Below are positions 34,009-45,760 of a stretch of DNA of 64,000 nt, one piece after another. Source of the DNA: Trichostrongylus colubriformis (lineage: Eukaryota; Nematoda; Chromadorea; Rhabditida; Trichostrongylidae). A program made the position numbers and the translations under genes. The notes under the pieces are model-generated. The model did not search any database, had not been told where the DNA came from, and saw only the letters and a list, made by a program, of their open reading frames with translations. Location of the stretch: contig OZ022257.1 of assembly GCA_963978905.1 (NCBI GenBank), forward strand, positions 13,838,664 to 13,902,663, given 5' to 3'. Every line of letters starts with the position of its first letter. Position 1 is the first letter of the stretch.

Positions 34009-34170
34009 GACATTGCGATTCTGCGACTTTGTGATTCTGCGATTTTGCGGCGTCGCACTTTCGCACGCGATACTACGACCCTGAGATTGTGCAATGCCGC
34101 AACTTAACGTGCGAAATGAGAAGCTCGAAATCGCAGAATTGTGAATCCGACGGCAATTCTGACGGCTAAC
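34009..34170. repeat. family G repeat, copy 1 (GCGATTCTGCGA)
   Basis: About 160 bp beginning TCAGACATTGCGATTCTGCG with an inverted counterpart near the right end (CGCAGAATTGTGAATCCG). Shared with 43613, 44285 and 53565. Confidence 0.62.
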
Positions 34171-34195
34171 TGTCTTGTTTGCTCAGAACAGAAAT

Positions 34196-34525
34196 CCTTT
34201 TAAGGCAGTGATAGGGGTAGTTCCGGCTGAATATGGAAAGACCATCAAATGTGGTGGTGGACGTGCTTAGTAGTGCGAAAGTGAAGGGAAAACTGGATGA
34301 AATTGTCAAGAACTCGAGAAATAAAACTCCCTTGCCACCGTTCACTCTCAAAAAAGGCGGGTCGGTCCGAAAAATGGGGCGGGCTGGCACGAAACACTAA
34401 AAGCTGCTTGAGACGGTTCTTACAAAGCTCGGGGGCACTCTTGCCTTTTATGACCCCTAGTTTCATTTGCGTGACACAATAGGAGTTTTCGTTACCCACA
34501 TTACCCCTATCACTGTCTTAAGTAA
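34196..34525 (-). repeat. family I element, copy 2 (inverted)
   Basis: Begins AAGGCAGTGATAGGGGTAGT and ends ATTACCCCTATCACTG, with the same interior in reverse. The terminal inverted repeat GGCAGTGATAGGGGTAAT is clear. Confidence 0.7.
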
Positions 34526-34529
34526 TGTG

Positions 34530-36370
34530 AAATTACATTCACTTGAAAAACATCTGAATCACCCTATAGAAATGCGCATCGCATGAAAACATTGACAACA
34601 ACTCCTTTCAATAACAGCGATTCCCATCATGAAAGGAATTACTGATGCCCCTGACTCATGGGTTAGTCACCTTGGGTTGAGTTGGTGCTAGGTTCTGAAG
34701 TGGTTAGCTGTTGTCTGATGGATTGTAGCTTGTTATGGGCACCTCTTTGTATTACTGCCACGGAGGCAGGAAGAAGGTAAATATAATAGAAGGTGAATCA
34801 GCGCTCATCATTTTCGCGATGCGCCATGCTTTCGTTTTTTTTTTGTTCTAAAAGCCTAGAAGAGTTTTGATGTATGTTCAACCCATACGTAGACATGCAG
34901 CAGTTGTTCAAGCTATTAGGTTCGTGCATAGTTAATTCGGCTTCTTAATATTACGTTTCTCTAATGGAAATTGACGTTTTGACAACTGATAAATGGAAAG
35001 CAGTACTTGATTACGATGGCGAAAACGCTCCCAAATAATCATTTAAACACGTTGCTGCTAAATTATTATTGTTTCTGCTAAATAAAATTGTTGAAATAAA
35101 CCGCACTGATTATGCACCAACCCTGTAATTTTTATTTCAAAAATATTTCATGTGAGTGTGGTGCCGCTACCGTTTACAAGACAATATATGGCTTTATTTG
35201 ATTCTGACCAAACCTGAAAAGACTCAATTTGGTAGTGAATTTATTCAATGGAAATCGGACACCGTAGGACCATCCGTCAGATGGGAATACCTGCTTCCTG
35301 TTCTGATCTTTGATCGTTTTCATTTAATGTAGCGAAACAAACAATTGTAAACAAAGAAACCATGTTTGAAAATATTTAGTAGGGGAAAGGAGTAAAAAAA
35401 TAATTTAACCTCCTTCAACTCGTTATTTTCACTTAATATAACCTTACAAGAATTAGTGAGACGTCTTTTCTTGACTTTCTGACGGCGATCATTTTCGGGC
35501 TTCAGCATTGCATGCCCTGGCACTATGGCCGGTGTTGACTATAGGGGCTACAAAGAATTCAATTTCTGCAAGAAAACGAATTTCAGCAGCGAGGTGGTCC
35601 GAATTGATAGATGTCCGCTTCCCCTTTTACAGACACCATCAATATGTCGGAAGCCGTATTTGTTTCCTGAAGGAGTTCCTGAAGTCATTAGAAATGAGAA
35701 ATAGGCCGCTTTACTTCAAACAAAAAAGCTCTCGCGATGGCTTTGAGTGACAAACGAACACGAGAAGGAGCGCTTTTGCCTTGCTAGGCCGTCTAATTGA
35801 GTGAAAGGACATTTTCCGCGGCGTATTTCACATCTGAGTTTCATTACTGCATGATCATTTGTAGCGTGCAGCTTCACACAATATTGCCTCGTTGAGAGAT
35901 CATTCAAATGTGTACGGGATTGTGAATAGAAAGCGAATGCGCGGCGCATCCTAAGTAAATCTATCAGACTTCATTGCTTCATTCTTTATACTTTTCAAAA
36001 GTTCCAAAGATGGTTTCAGAGGACGAGCCTATAGTTGTCGACACACAAAGCTGATTACTATTCGTTACCAGTTTAACTTGGGATTTTGTTAGATTTTATT
36101 GAAATATAAACAAAATCCAATCATCGGTGATTACTGTAGACAACTTTGTTTTTTAGTGTAAACTTTCCTTGCTCTATTATGAAAGCCTTGTGAAGGCTGT
36201 AGCACAGTAACTAAAGGATGCTTTCGGACATACTTTTTTCGGGTATTGCTTCCGTGATTTGGACTCGAAATTTTCACTTAGCATGGAACTTGACGGATGA
36301 GTCAAAGAGATTTAAGCGGCAGTGGAGGCCGATTTTTGCCTCCCCATTGGTCCCAAGATTCAAAATGTTT
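34530..36370. other. A+T-rich intergenic stretch
   Basis: Only a SINE tail near 35945 is recognised. No splice-bounded coding segment stood out. Confidence 0.4.
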
Positions 36371-36569
36371 CTTAGGCTGAATTCATACTTCGCGGTGCCG
36401 GGGGAAAGGCGTGGGTGCGGATCACTGCGTCTCCGCCCGTGCCATCTTGTCCCGACTTATTACCTGGTTGCCTGCGTCGTCTCGTCTCCAGACCTCCCCG
36501 TGCCACTCTGCCTTGCTGCTTGTGAAAGCAGCTATGCCCTGCCGGCGCAAAGTATGAACGCAGACTCAG
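36371..36569. repeat. family C foldback, copy 2
   Basis: TTAGGCTGAATTCATACTTC at the left and AGTATGAACGCAGACT at the right, with the same CCTGCGTCGTCTC interior as copy 1. Lies downstream of the galectin gene. Confidence 0.65.
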
Positions 36570-37721
36570 ATATCCGATCTTTTGATCTCACCTTACCCAC
36601 GGCATTATATGCTGTGCTTTCAAAACCTTCCCTGAATTTTGCCTTGAATGCTAGTGGCAATACTTTTCGACGGTCGGAGAAGTGGCGAAAGTGTCAGAAT
36701 GCAACCAAATAAAAATGTAGGAAACAACAAGATAGAAATACTCATATAGCTGACTGAAATATCCCTCTCACGCCAGGATCGAGCATGGGTGGAGCCATAT
36801 TCAACGCCGGGGTCATATTTTGGGCTGGAAAATGGGTATGCCGTATCCATTTTTTGAAATAAGTCTATCAAACTTTATGGTTCCAATCTTTATACTTTTT
36901 GATTGGATTCCCTCAGGGATTCCTCCACGGTCACTTCAAATCCGGTGTTCAGGTGTCAACCAAGGGATCGTACTCCTCAAAAAAATTTTTTCTTTTTTTC
37001 GCTTTTTTTCCAATATTGAATTTAGGATTGGCTCTGCTTCACTCTCGTTTCAACAGATGATGGAACAGCTCAATATAGTAAGTTCGCTATCTATGTGAGT
37101 TGAGAAGTTGGTGCAGCACTTGAGAGCACTTTCGATAGCTACGATGAAATGATGAGGAGAGCTCATGAGGAATTTTACGATTTTTCATAATTGAAGTCAT
37201 TTTTGAAGTCATGAGCATTCGTTGTTTCATTGGCCAACTTGTCTTTTGAAGGCCAACTGAAGATTTCATCAAAATATGCTAGGAATTCTTACACTGATGC
37301 CGTCCGTGCTTGCAAATGTGATGAGAATTGAGACCACACCCTTTTCATGAACAAGACATCACATATTAATTGAGATTTATAAACAAAAATTCAAAAAAAA
37401 GAAGCAGACAATCTCAAAGCGTGCGTTTAACACAATAGAAAATAGAATATGGGGTGGAATTTTTAGCTTAGAGAGCTTGGAACAGAAAGTGGTAGAAGGA
37501 GATGAAGAATGGAAGAAGGAAACACGACGACGACAACAACAAATCTCTATCATCAGAACATCAGCTCAGAAGCAGCGACGACGATTAGGCAGGGAGAATG
37601 GCTTGAATACGGTATGCTCTATGTGGTAGAATGGAGGTGCTCCGAATGCGCAGCGGACGGATGGCCTTTAGGGCTGGCTGGCTGGCTGGCTAGCAGCTGG
37701 CTGTATCTAGCTGTGTAGTGT

Positions 37722-37835
37722 TTAGTGCAGTTGAATTCCGGTGATTTCCACATCCCCACCAATCTGTAGTCCATTCAGTTCATGGGGTTCAAGTCGATGA
37801 GCGTATGAGGTGAATCGTTCACCGTTGACCATGAT
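37722..37835 (-). CDS. lec-1: galectin exon 8 (stop)
   Basis: Encodes IMVNGERFTSYAHRLEPHEL to the C-terminus GDVEITGIQLH and a TAA stop at 37722-37724. Acceptor CTGTTTCAG. No canonical AATAAA was seen close downstream on this strand. Confidence 0.96.
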   Translation of the reverse strand: MMVNGERFTSYAHRLEPHELNGLQIGGDVEITGIQLH

Positions 37836-40800
37836 CTGAAACAGAAAGGGAAAGTTAAGAGGAATTAGGGAATCTCGAGGAATACCCATGTGGGACTCAC
37901 CTGGAAAGCATAATCTTCGTTCTTGATTTCGAGATCGAATCCCACAGCTTTCTCGAACGGCATCTTGCCTTCACGTTCCTCATTACCCCATTCGTTACTG
38001 ATCAACGAGTTACGTACCACTGCCTTCAAAACAATCATTTCACCATGAGGCTTTCGAAACAGAGCCCGTTCTCCCCTGGGAACCTACTTTCTCGTCAAAT
38101 CTTGGATTGAAATGAAGAGCAATATCGCCGTTCTTCTTGAGAATGTTGATGTGGAATCGTTTTCCTTTCTTCTCTGGCATACCATACAAATAAAGGCTTT
38201 TGCCTGGAGCCAGACCTTCTCCAGCCAGTCCACTCTCATATGGAACAGGCTATAAACAAACAAATAAATGCATTATAGAGTGTTGATTGTTATTGGTATG
38301 GCTTACATAGTATTTTCCTCCCCAATGGATATGTGTGATGAGTACGTCACCATCAATTGAGAAGTGAGTAATGGATGAAAGTGGAAGGCGGTGCTCATAT
38401 TCTTTCAGTTCCTTCTGAAATTAAAAAAAAATACAATGATGATTGGTTCTGAGTGGCTAGATTTCTTGCATCTCTTGATAGCAGCACTTATATCGATCTC
38501 AAAAACAGGATAGGGGTAATGTTGGTAATGAGAACTCATAAACTGGGCCATGCAAATGAAAGCCAGGGATCTCAGAAGACTAGATGAGGCAAAAATTTCG
38601 ATGATAAATAGCGCTTTCGGGCCATCTTCTTCAAAAGCTGCCACTTGTTTCACCCTGGCCCGCCCTTTCTTGGGCCCAATCCATCCCTTTCCATAATAAA
38701 CGGCGGGTAAGGGAACTTATTACCTGGTTTTTGAGCGCTCTATTCCGTTTTTCCTTCACTTTCAACTCTTAAACACGTCGACCTTTATAATTGATGATCC
38801 TTCCATATTAGGAATTACCCCCATCACTGCCTTTAATAACATCCAGGCCCTTACATTCCTGAGGAGTGGAGGGACTGGACAGGGAAATGATGATAGCGAA
38901 CGCTACAGGAGGACGAAAGAATCAATCAAAATAGCGCTTGGCTCTCGCAAGTCACTGTATAGATCAAAACGCTTCAAAAATACTGCCGCAGTCTTTAGAG
39001 GAACTGGAATGCGCACTGGATCTCACACAGATGCAATAATGCGAAGCACCACATCTTAGTGCGAAGGTCCATCATTTCGTTGTTTGATCCTTCACATAAA
39101 GGAATCACGCCCAATACTTTTTTGCCAATTCCTATCCCTACAGATGGGGGTGGTGAAGTGACAGGTACCGCGCAATCCCACTCTCATGATTAGGAAATCC
39201 AATTCCTCATCAACCCCCGCTCAAGCCAACCAAGCCTTCCATTCCTCCGGGGTGGGTGAATGGGTATTATTGTCTGGAGGGACAAGAGCACTGACTTGTA
39301 CCTCAGTTGGCCGCCGCAAGTCGCTGTACAGGTCAACTCGCTTTCACAAGCCACCACTGTTTCTCAGCGAAACTAGAACGCGTGGCGCATCCCACGAAAG
39401 GGTTTGGTCAAAAGAGAGAACTTTATCTTTCATCCTCTACTTTTTTTCTCTCCTACCGAGCGATAGTAGAAAGACTGGTGATAGTTCTATGAATGGTATC
39501 GCATATAAAGCCGATCAATGCGTAAACCACAATGCTACTGTTCGAGCTATATGGTAGTATATAGCTAGTTGGAATAATCCGGATGAAAGGATTGGATGCG
39601 GTTGTTGTTGTTGTGCCGCAGGTGGATGCGCCCTCATAACAAAAAAGACGGAAGCGCTGAATTTCACTTCATTTTTACATGTCTTTTTCAAAAGCTAGGG
39701 CATATGCCTGGTACACCTTCAGATGCTGTTATGATTTAGGTATAAATCAAGTGGAAAGCATAGCACATAAAGACCAGTAGCTAGTAATACACATAAGCTT
39801 CCATCATTTGTACACAATAAGTCATTCAGCTAGTTCATAGCCCATTATGCTGGTTTTTGATTTATAACCGTCAAATTACTCTGTCGACACATCCACGAAC
39901 ACACCGACATTCCTTTTATAGAAACCCATACGGTTTCAAATTTTTACTGTGTGAAAAAACTCCCGAAAATTCTGAGTGAATTGGAGTGACGCGTTATGGC
40001 ATAGTCCCGAGGCCGCGTTCATACATTGCGGTGCCGGAGGCAGGACGTGGCTGCGTGTCTCTGCGTCTCCAACTATGCCACCGTGTCTCGTTGCCTGCGC
40101 CGACTGTGCACCCTCCCCCCGCACCACTGTGCCTCGGTACCTTTTATCACAGCCACGCCCTGCCGGCACAAAGTGTGAACGCGGCCTAAGAAAGGGTGTG
40201 CACCGTTAAGGCAAAACAATTCGCGTTGGCATGCAATGCAATGAGTGCGACCTAGGGATGTCGTATTATTTGGGTCCTAAAGCGTTGTCATAAGCCTTAT
40301 TTTTGGCGCAATCGCTCTAGCACCAAACTAATACGCTGCCCCTACAGTTCCCATCCATTGCGTCACGGAGCTGGTAACCCCGAAAGCGTCGATTTATTGG
40401 GGCGGTGGTCGTATTTCCCATAAATTTCGTCCACACCAGGCTTGACACTGATTAGGGTGGGGGCATTGGCGAATGCTGGGAAGTAACATGCCTTCACGTA
40501 AATATCTATTAAGTCTAAAATTTTACTATGAAAACCGTAACTATGTAAAATTCTGGACTTCATCGATATTCACGTGAAGGTATGTTACTCGAGGTCGACA
40601 GCCCATATGTGAATCAATCAGCTTTCGGAATATGGGCTCAAGAGTAGAGATGGCTAATTTCGGCTTAAATTTTACTTTTCAAAAAGAGGAGGAGAAGAAA
40701 AAGTACTCACCTGATCAACAAAGATCTGGAATTTGCTATCGTGTGCTCGGATACGGATGTCGATGTCATCTCCTTTCTTGTAGGGATTACTTTTTCTCTC

Positions 40801-43077
40801 TTCTTTTCCCCATTCTCCCTTTGCAAATGAATTACACACGATCTGAAAATCGCCTTAAATAGCAATGTGGTGGTGGTTGATTGTACTTTCCATGTTGCAA
40901 ATGGAAATCGCATTAAATTTTTCCCGAGCCGGCGAGGGAAGTGATGAAAGGGCCGACCGCCTGTCACCACCACTGTCACCTCTGATTTGCATCAGTTCTT
41001 TTTCAGCGCAATTTTACACTTCACACTACTACCGCTGATGCCATAAAAACGACAATCAGTTGGCCATGAGGGGTGCGTATGTGCAGGTGCTGTAGAAACA
41101 GCTAGCGCTAGCTATTTTCACCGAGAACTGACCTTTCCTTCATCGAAACGCACACTGACATGAAGGGGAACATCGTTTCCAGAGAAATCAGCCGCAGAAT
41201 TATGCAGATTGATGGTGAAACTGAAAAATTCACAATTTTGAGAGCTCCTTTTCGCCGATACTCAATTACACAGATCCCTACATTTTGATGTACACTCTAG
41301 TAACTCTCGTATAGTAGTGGAACGCTGGGGGATGATTATGGGATGAGTCAGCAACGGTCGGCCGTCAACTGCAAAAGCGGCTACTACTCAGTCGATTTAT
41401 GATGAGCTGGCAATGTGAAGGTGGTACGAGCAGGTACTCAGAAGGCTCCCCTCGCCGACACTCATCCAATCAAAAAGGCGCTTAAGGTGGAATTATCCGG
41501 CACACGGTCATTACGGCTGCAAAAAACCTCACTACCACGATGTGGCTCAGACCGCTTTCATAAATAATAAATGGTTCGCATGTGGGAATATCGGAGGAAT
41601 AGGTGCCATACCACTGACGGTAAGGGGGGGGGGCTATTTATTAAATGCTGAACTGACATGTCAGTAACGTACCGTAAATGTTATATATACATGTATAAAC
41701 GTGTAAAGCTAATGTTACTGTCAAATACTATTCATATAAAGACATGTTACTGTTCAACGCTGAAAAATGCCCCCCCCCCCTCACTTTTTTGCTACCTAAG
41801 GAATGCCTCAAAGAAAAATACTGAAAATAAGTTTGAGGTTTATTTTATCTCTCGAAAATCAACGGTGATACCCTTAAGAAAAGTGAGCCTTGTGACTGAA
41901 CATGAATAATCACCCTTCAAAAACGTGAAGCCTGAAACCTTGCATGTGAGAGGTCCTCCAAATTTATTGCTCTCTCCCTCCATAAAATCCATCTTACAGA
42001 GCTTTTTTGGAGGAAGATCATTCAGATTTTGCAGCCAAAATGTTTTTCTCCTCGTCTCTCTTATTTTAGGAATCAATATCGTGCGATGTGATTTATATTT
42101 TTCAGAGATAGACGGAAAATTCCTTCTCATGAGGGATGTTGCAATTCACCTGGAGAAGATGGATGGGGAAGTTCATCGTCGGTCGGGATCCCCGATGCTG
42201 GGAAATCGCACAGGAATGATATATGGATGGATGTGACGTGTACACAGGTGAGAGAAACTCTGGAGGGATTCCTCAATGAAGCACTCCAAAGGATTGACTC
42301 GATTTAAAGGGCGCTTAGAGAGCTATGGGGGGATAGAGATGCGGTTGTTTGAGTGTTTACTAGTCGTTTCAAGTGGTAAACAAGTGGTTTTTCATGGCAA
42401 CGTCTAGTCAGCGATGTACCCCAGCAAGCATCAAATTGCTGTTGTGTAATGTGGCACTATGTGGCTGGCTGGCTGGCTGTACTCTCCCCGTAATGCACCC
42501 ACTCTCCTCCCATGGCCATCGTCGATACCGGTTCTGACGACCCACACTGCTGCCACCCCCTACCCACTACGTCTACCGAAGACGGCGGCGAGAGCGACGA
42601 CGTGCCGACGACATTCCACAAACACAAAGTTTACCAAAGTAATTCCTCCATAATCCGACAATTAAACAAAAGAAAATCGATTGATAATTAAAATAGTAGA
42701 AAAATAAATAGATTACCGGACGGAATCTTCACCAGTCTTTCCCTTCACAGTAAGCGTCTGTCCAGGCTCAAATGGCTCGGTCAGTTTGCTTCGGTATGGA
42801 ATCGGCTAGAAGAACATCAATATTAGTACATAGTCAGGAAGTAGTGCAGTCAGTGATTGCAGGAGGGGGGAGGGGGCATTCGAGGCTTCAACTAAGCCAT
42901 GAGGAGTCGCTCGGAAAGAGAGGACTGCAGCAGCAGATGAGGACGGGAGAAAGTTGCGTCGTTGGTAATCGATCTCCTCATAGCTTAGCTGACAAACTCA
43001 CGACAAAACAAATGCAAATCGCCAATCTGAACTGATGGAATTCAAGGAAAACTCACGTAGTTGGTTTCGAAAGCCAT
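37722..43077 (-). CDS. lec-1: tandem-repeat galectin (32-kDa beta-galactoside-binding lectin), complete
   Basis: Binds beta-galactosides with two carbohydrate-recognition domains in one chain. Members are cytosolic but exported without a signal peptide, and none is seen here. Eight exons on the minus strand: 43077-43057, 42805-42717, 41220-41133, 40842-40711, 38414-38307, 38249-38088, 38023-37901, 37835-37722; 278 residues plus stop, the usual length for LEC-1 and strongyle GAL proteins. The start MAFETNY and the PIPYRSKLTEPFEPGQ and PVPYESGLAGEGLAPG blocks are as in those proteins. N-domain sugar-site residues: HVSVR at 57-61, N70, W77, E80/E81/R82. C-domain: HFNPR at 192-196, N205, W212, E215/E216/R217. 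Only the C-domain has the full canonical HxNxR. The largest introns (about 2.3 and 1.5 kb) carry repeats. Assignment to the LEC-1 type rests on remembered sequence similarity. Confidence 0.97.
37901..38023 (-). CDS. lec-1: galectin exon 7
   Basis: Encodes AVVRNSLISNEWGNEEREGK and on to NEDYAFQ, with the N, W and E.R residues of the C-domain site. The acceptor is the weak TTTTGAAG; a second AG four bases later would shift the frame, so the upstream one must be used for this protein. Confidence 0.94.
38088..38249 (-). CDS. lec-1: galectin exon 6
   Basis: Encodes the linker PVPYESGLAGEGLAPG and the start of the C-terminal domain through GDIALHFNPRFDEK, which holds the canonical HFNPR sugar-binding motif. 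Acceptor TTTATAG, donor GTAGGT. Confidence 0.96.
38307..38414 (-). CDS. lec-1: galectin exon 5
   Basis: Encodes KELKEYEHRLPLSSITHFSI and DGDVLITHIHWGGKYY, the end of the N-domain and the inter-domain link. Acceptor AATTTCAG, donor GTAAGC. Confidence 0.96.
38505..38843 (+). repeat. family I element, copy 3, in galectin intron 4
   Basis: Starts AGGATAGGGGTAATGTTGGT and ends ATTACCCCCATCACTGCCTT. It begins about 90 bases upstream (in gene sense) of galectin exon 5. Confidence 0.7.
39165..39410 (+). repeat. SINE-like element, copy 3, in galectin intron 4
   Basis: CCTTCCATTCCTCCGGGGTG, GCAAGTCGCTGTACAGG and tail GAACGCGTGGCGCATCCCAC. A shorter relative ends at about 39040 (GAACTGGAATGCGCACTGGA). 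Confidence 0.6.
40009..40191. repeat. family C foldback, copy 3, in galectin intron 4
   Basis: GAGGCCGCGTTCATACATTG and CAAAGTGTGAACGCGGCC are clean inverted ends; the best preserved copy in the window. Confidence 0.72.
40711..40842 (-). CDS. lec-1: galectin exon 4
   Basis: Encodes IVCNSFAKGEWGKEERKSNP, holding the N, W and E.R residues of the N-domain site, then the KFQIFVDQ strand. Phase 0 at both ends. Donor GTGAGT. Confidence 0.96.
41133..41220 (-). CDS. lec-1: galectin exon 3
   Basis: Completes the split Arg (RFTINLHNSAADFSGNDVP) and carries the first part of the N-domain sugar site, HVSVRFDEGK. Acceptor TTTTCAG, donor GTCAGT. Confidence 0.95.
42717..42805 (-). CDS. lec-1: galectin exon 2
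   Basis: Encodes PIPYRSKLTEPFEPGQ..., the opening strands of the N-terminal recognition domain, and ends with CG of a split Arg codon. Acceptor TTCTAG, donor GTAATC. Confidence 0.95.
43057..43077 (-). CDS. lec-1: galectin exon 1 (start codon)
   Basis: Encodes MAFETNY, phase 0, followed by a GTGAGT donor. It sits 25 bases after a strong splice acceptor. The start is fixed by the family's conserved N-terminus and by the lack of any other in-frame ATG. Confidence 0.95.
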
Positions 43078-43106
43078 GGCGAGGCGATTGTTTGAGGATG
43101 GGCTGA
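43078..43106 (-). promoter_or_regulatory. galectin 5'UTR with probable SL trans-splice (or cis) acceptor
   Basis: On the minus strand a CAGCTTTTTCAG acceptor ends at 43103. It leaves 25 untranslated bases before the ATG. This spacing and the pyrimidine tract are typical of nematode SL1 trans-splice sites; a non-coding upstream exon is the alternative. Confidence 0.6.
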
Positions 43107-43612
43107 AAAAGCTGGGAATGGAAGACTTGAAAAATGTGCGCAGAAGTTTTTCAAACGAGGCACAAATAACGAGGGACACGAGTCATCAAAAGAGGAATAC
43201 GGAGAAGGAGAGAGCGCTAAAAGCTGCCGGTCGGCCGGCCAACAACAAGCTCCACCTCGATTCTATGAAACAACAACAACGTCCAGAATAATGAATGAAG
43301 AGCTCCGATGGCTAGACCCTGGATCGGAAAGTGAACGGGGGGAAACGCCCTCCCACACGTCGTCTGGGCAGAAAGGCTGGCTGCTGACTTATTGTTCAAC
43401 TTGTGCTACACTGCAAAATGCAACATATTGTGGGTGACATTTGATGTCTAGCTAGCTGTTGCTGCTGTTGCTAGTGGGCTGGCCGCCGCTTCGAAGGGGC
43501 GATTCCATCAAGGGGGCGGAACCGGGGCGGAACCCAATTGATCGGTAAATAAACCCGCCGACAATAAGAGGAGAGTATGGTGGCATTCATGAAAAGTTAC
43601 ACCCCGATGTCA

Positions 43613-43750
43613 AACCACGATCCTGCGATTTTGCGATGTCACACTTTCGCACGCGACTATGCGGCGCTCAGATTGCAGTGACACACACATCTTCGCGATA
43701 CCGAAAGACCGTGAATTCGCAGAATCGCCAGATCGCGAAGGCTGACATAG
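43613..43750. repeat. family G repeat, copy 2
   Basis: CCTGCGATTTTGCGATGTCA at the left, and GTGAATTCGCAGAATCGCCA at the right in inverse sense. Confidence 0.6.
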
Positions 43751-44284
43751 GCTTTAAAGTGAACGACCCATCTATAGCCATGAAGAGCCTCGGAATAACG
43801 TGGCTCTGCGCCGTAAACAACTTGTTTTGCTGGGTGTGGGCGGAGCCAAAAGCAGAAAACATCTAAAATTGAAACGCAGGCACAAGGCGAAGAGACACGA
43901 AGAAGTGCATGGAAGATGGGATGAGCGCTCGCGTTAGTTTCAAACTGGGCCACATACACACACACAACTGCCACTGCCAGCTATCCCTCCCTATCCCTTC
44001 TCGTTCTCAGGTCGGTCGGTCGGTCGTCGCACACATGCAAATGCTAATTTGAGAGAAATCAACTGGCTTTATGCCCGTCGATTCTCTGTTTAATGACGGT
44101 TTATATCGCAAGTTGCAGTGCTGATGTGCTTGTCACCACAAGCCATCTCGCTTGGATTAATCGTCGACAGGCTATCCCCGCATGAAATTCCTTCCAACTG
44201 GGCAATCTGCGGTGTTTCTAAGGGCACAGACAACATTTAGATGATTCTAGTAGGAGCCAGAGAGGGTGTTTTCTATGGTCGATG

Positions 44285-44445
44285 TCAGACTTGGCGATTG
44301 GGCGATTTTGTGATTGCGCGATTTGCGATGTCGCCCTTTCCTTTGGCATGAAGTTCTGCAATGGCTCACCTTCGCAAGCGGGATCGCGATACGGTAAAAG
44401 TGTAAAATTGTGGAATCGCAAAATCACAGAATGGCGAACTTCAAC
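44285..44445. repeat. family G repeat, copy 3
   Basis: TCAGACTTGGCGATTGGGCG at the left, TGGAATCGCAAAATCACAGA at the right. Confidence 0.6.
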
Positions 44446-45760
44446 GTAGGGTTATCGAAGAAACTGAAACTTTCGCTCGGATATCAAGCTCTGCGGCAGC
44501 TCAGATGTAGATCGATCCTTGTGCAGCATCAGCAGCATTAGCAGCAGAAGCCCGCCCCGAAGAGAAGACAATACAGGAAGTTGTGGTGGCCCATTAAAGA
44601 GCGCCTGAGGCCGAAGAGGATCGAAGTGTCGGGGACGGCGAAGAACTTGTGTGGTTGGGCGGCGGCCGCCGCCGTGATGGCATTGTATCGCCATTCCATC
44701 TGTGTAATAGGCGAGAAGACGAAGACGGCGAAATGGGAAATTTGAGCGCAACGAGATGACTTACACTGCTGCGCAGCAATTCCAGCAACGAACTTAGTCA
44801 CTTCTCACCAGAGAAGTTTGGAAAAGGGCCAGCGACATGGTTAGGAGAATTTTACGAAAAAACGAACCGCCGACCAATGCCTCCGACGCCACCCATTCCT
44901 ATGCGACCTAAGGGGTCTTTCCAAAAAGAAGGTATTTAATTGATAATGACAACTTTTTTGGAGGCTGCCTCATCGGTCCAAAAATTGATCAAAAAGAAGT
45001 GGTCACCGAGCAATTCTCAACGAATTTTCAAAAATACGATCCCCTTCCCTTTTTCCCCACCCCAAGTAGATGCTATCGCTATAAAAGGGGGCATCCCGCT
45101 TGGGACATTATTTTTACCTATGCCTAGAAGGGGAAAGGACTCCCTCCTTGCTTTACCAACGCTTAGATAAGGTAGGGCAGATTGACCCCTAAAAGATCCC
45201 TTCAAGATGCTCAGATGTGCATTTTTTTATAACATGCGCCCATTGCGATAGCACCTCCAAATATATACATCTCTGAGGATTCTCAACCCATACCTGACCC
45301 TGATCCTGGTCCAAGGCAGGTCCAATAGACCTGGATACATCAATTCAAACGTGAGAAGAAGCTAATCACGTGTGGTAGTAAAATTTCGCAGATGTGATGA
45401 TTGCTCATTAACGAAGGAGTCTAATGGGCCATATCATCTAAAAAGACATTCAATGAGTAAAAGAACTGACTGTTACAAGGGCGGTGCGTCAATTCAGCCG
45501 GCTTCAGAGTGTCAAATGCCGTGTCAGTTGCTAGTTCGATGAGAAACACAATGAGCAAATGCAATCAGCGTGCTTTGCGGCCCGCTTGGCACACCCGTGT
45601 GCATTTGTCTTCTGCTAGTCCAAGGCGGCCAAATGAACTGACTTCAATCGAATTTTACCCATACCTTCTTGCGATATGCACATATGCCATTTAGAGCTCC
45701 ATATCCATCTTCTGGGAGATGGAAAAAAGTGTCCCTCCTTAATTTCACCTGCTTCTTTGA

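Noticed and set aside
36218..36712. 164-codon plus-strand frame
   Set aside because: About 200 bases of it are a family C repeat; the remainder is A+T-rich with no motif.
44452..44801. Minus-strand frames upstream of the galectin gene
   Set aside because: A GTAAGT at about 44763 could mark a non-coding first exon, but the frames look random and the likely trans-splice site at 43103 makes them unnecessary.
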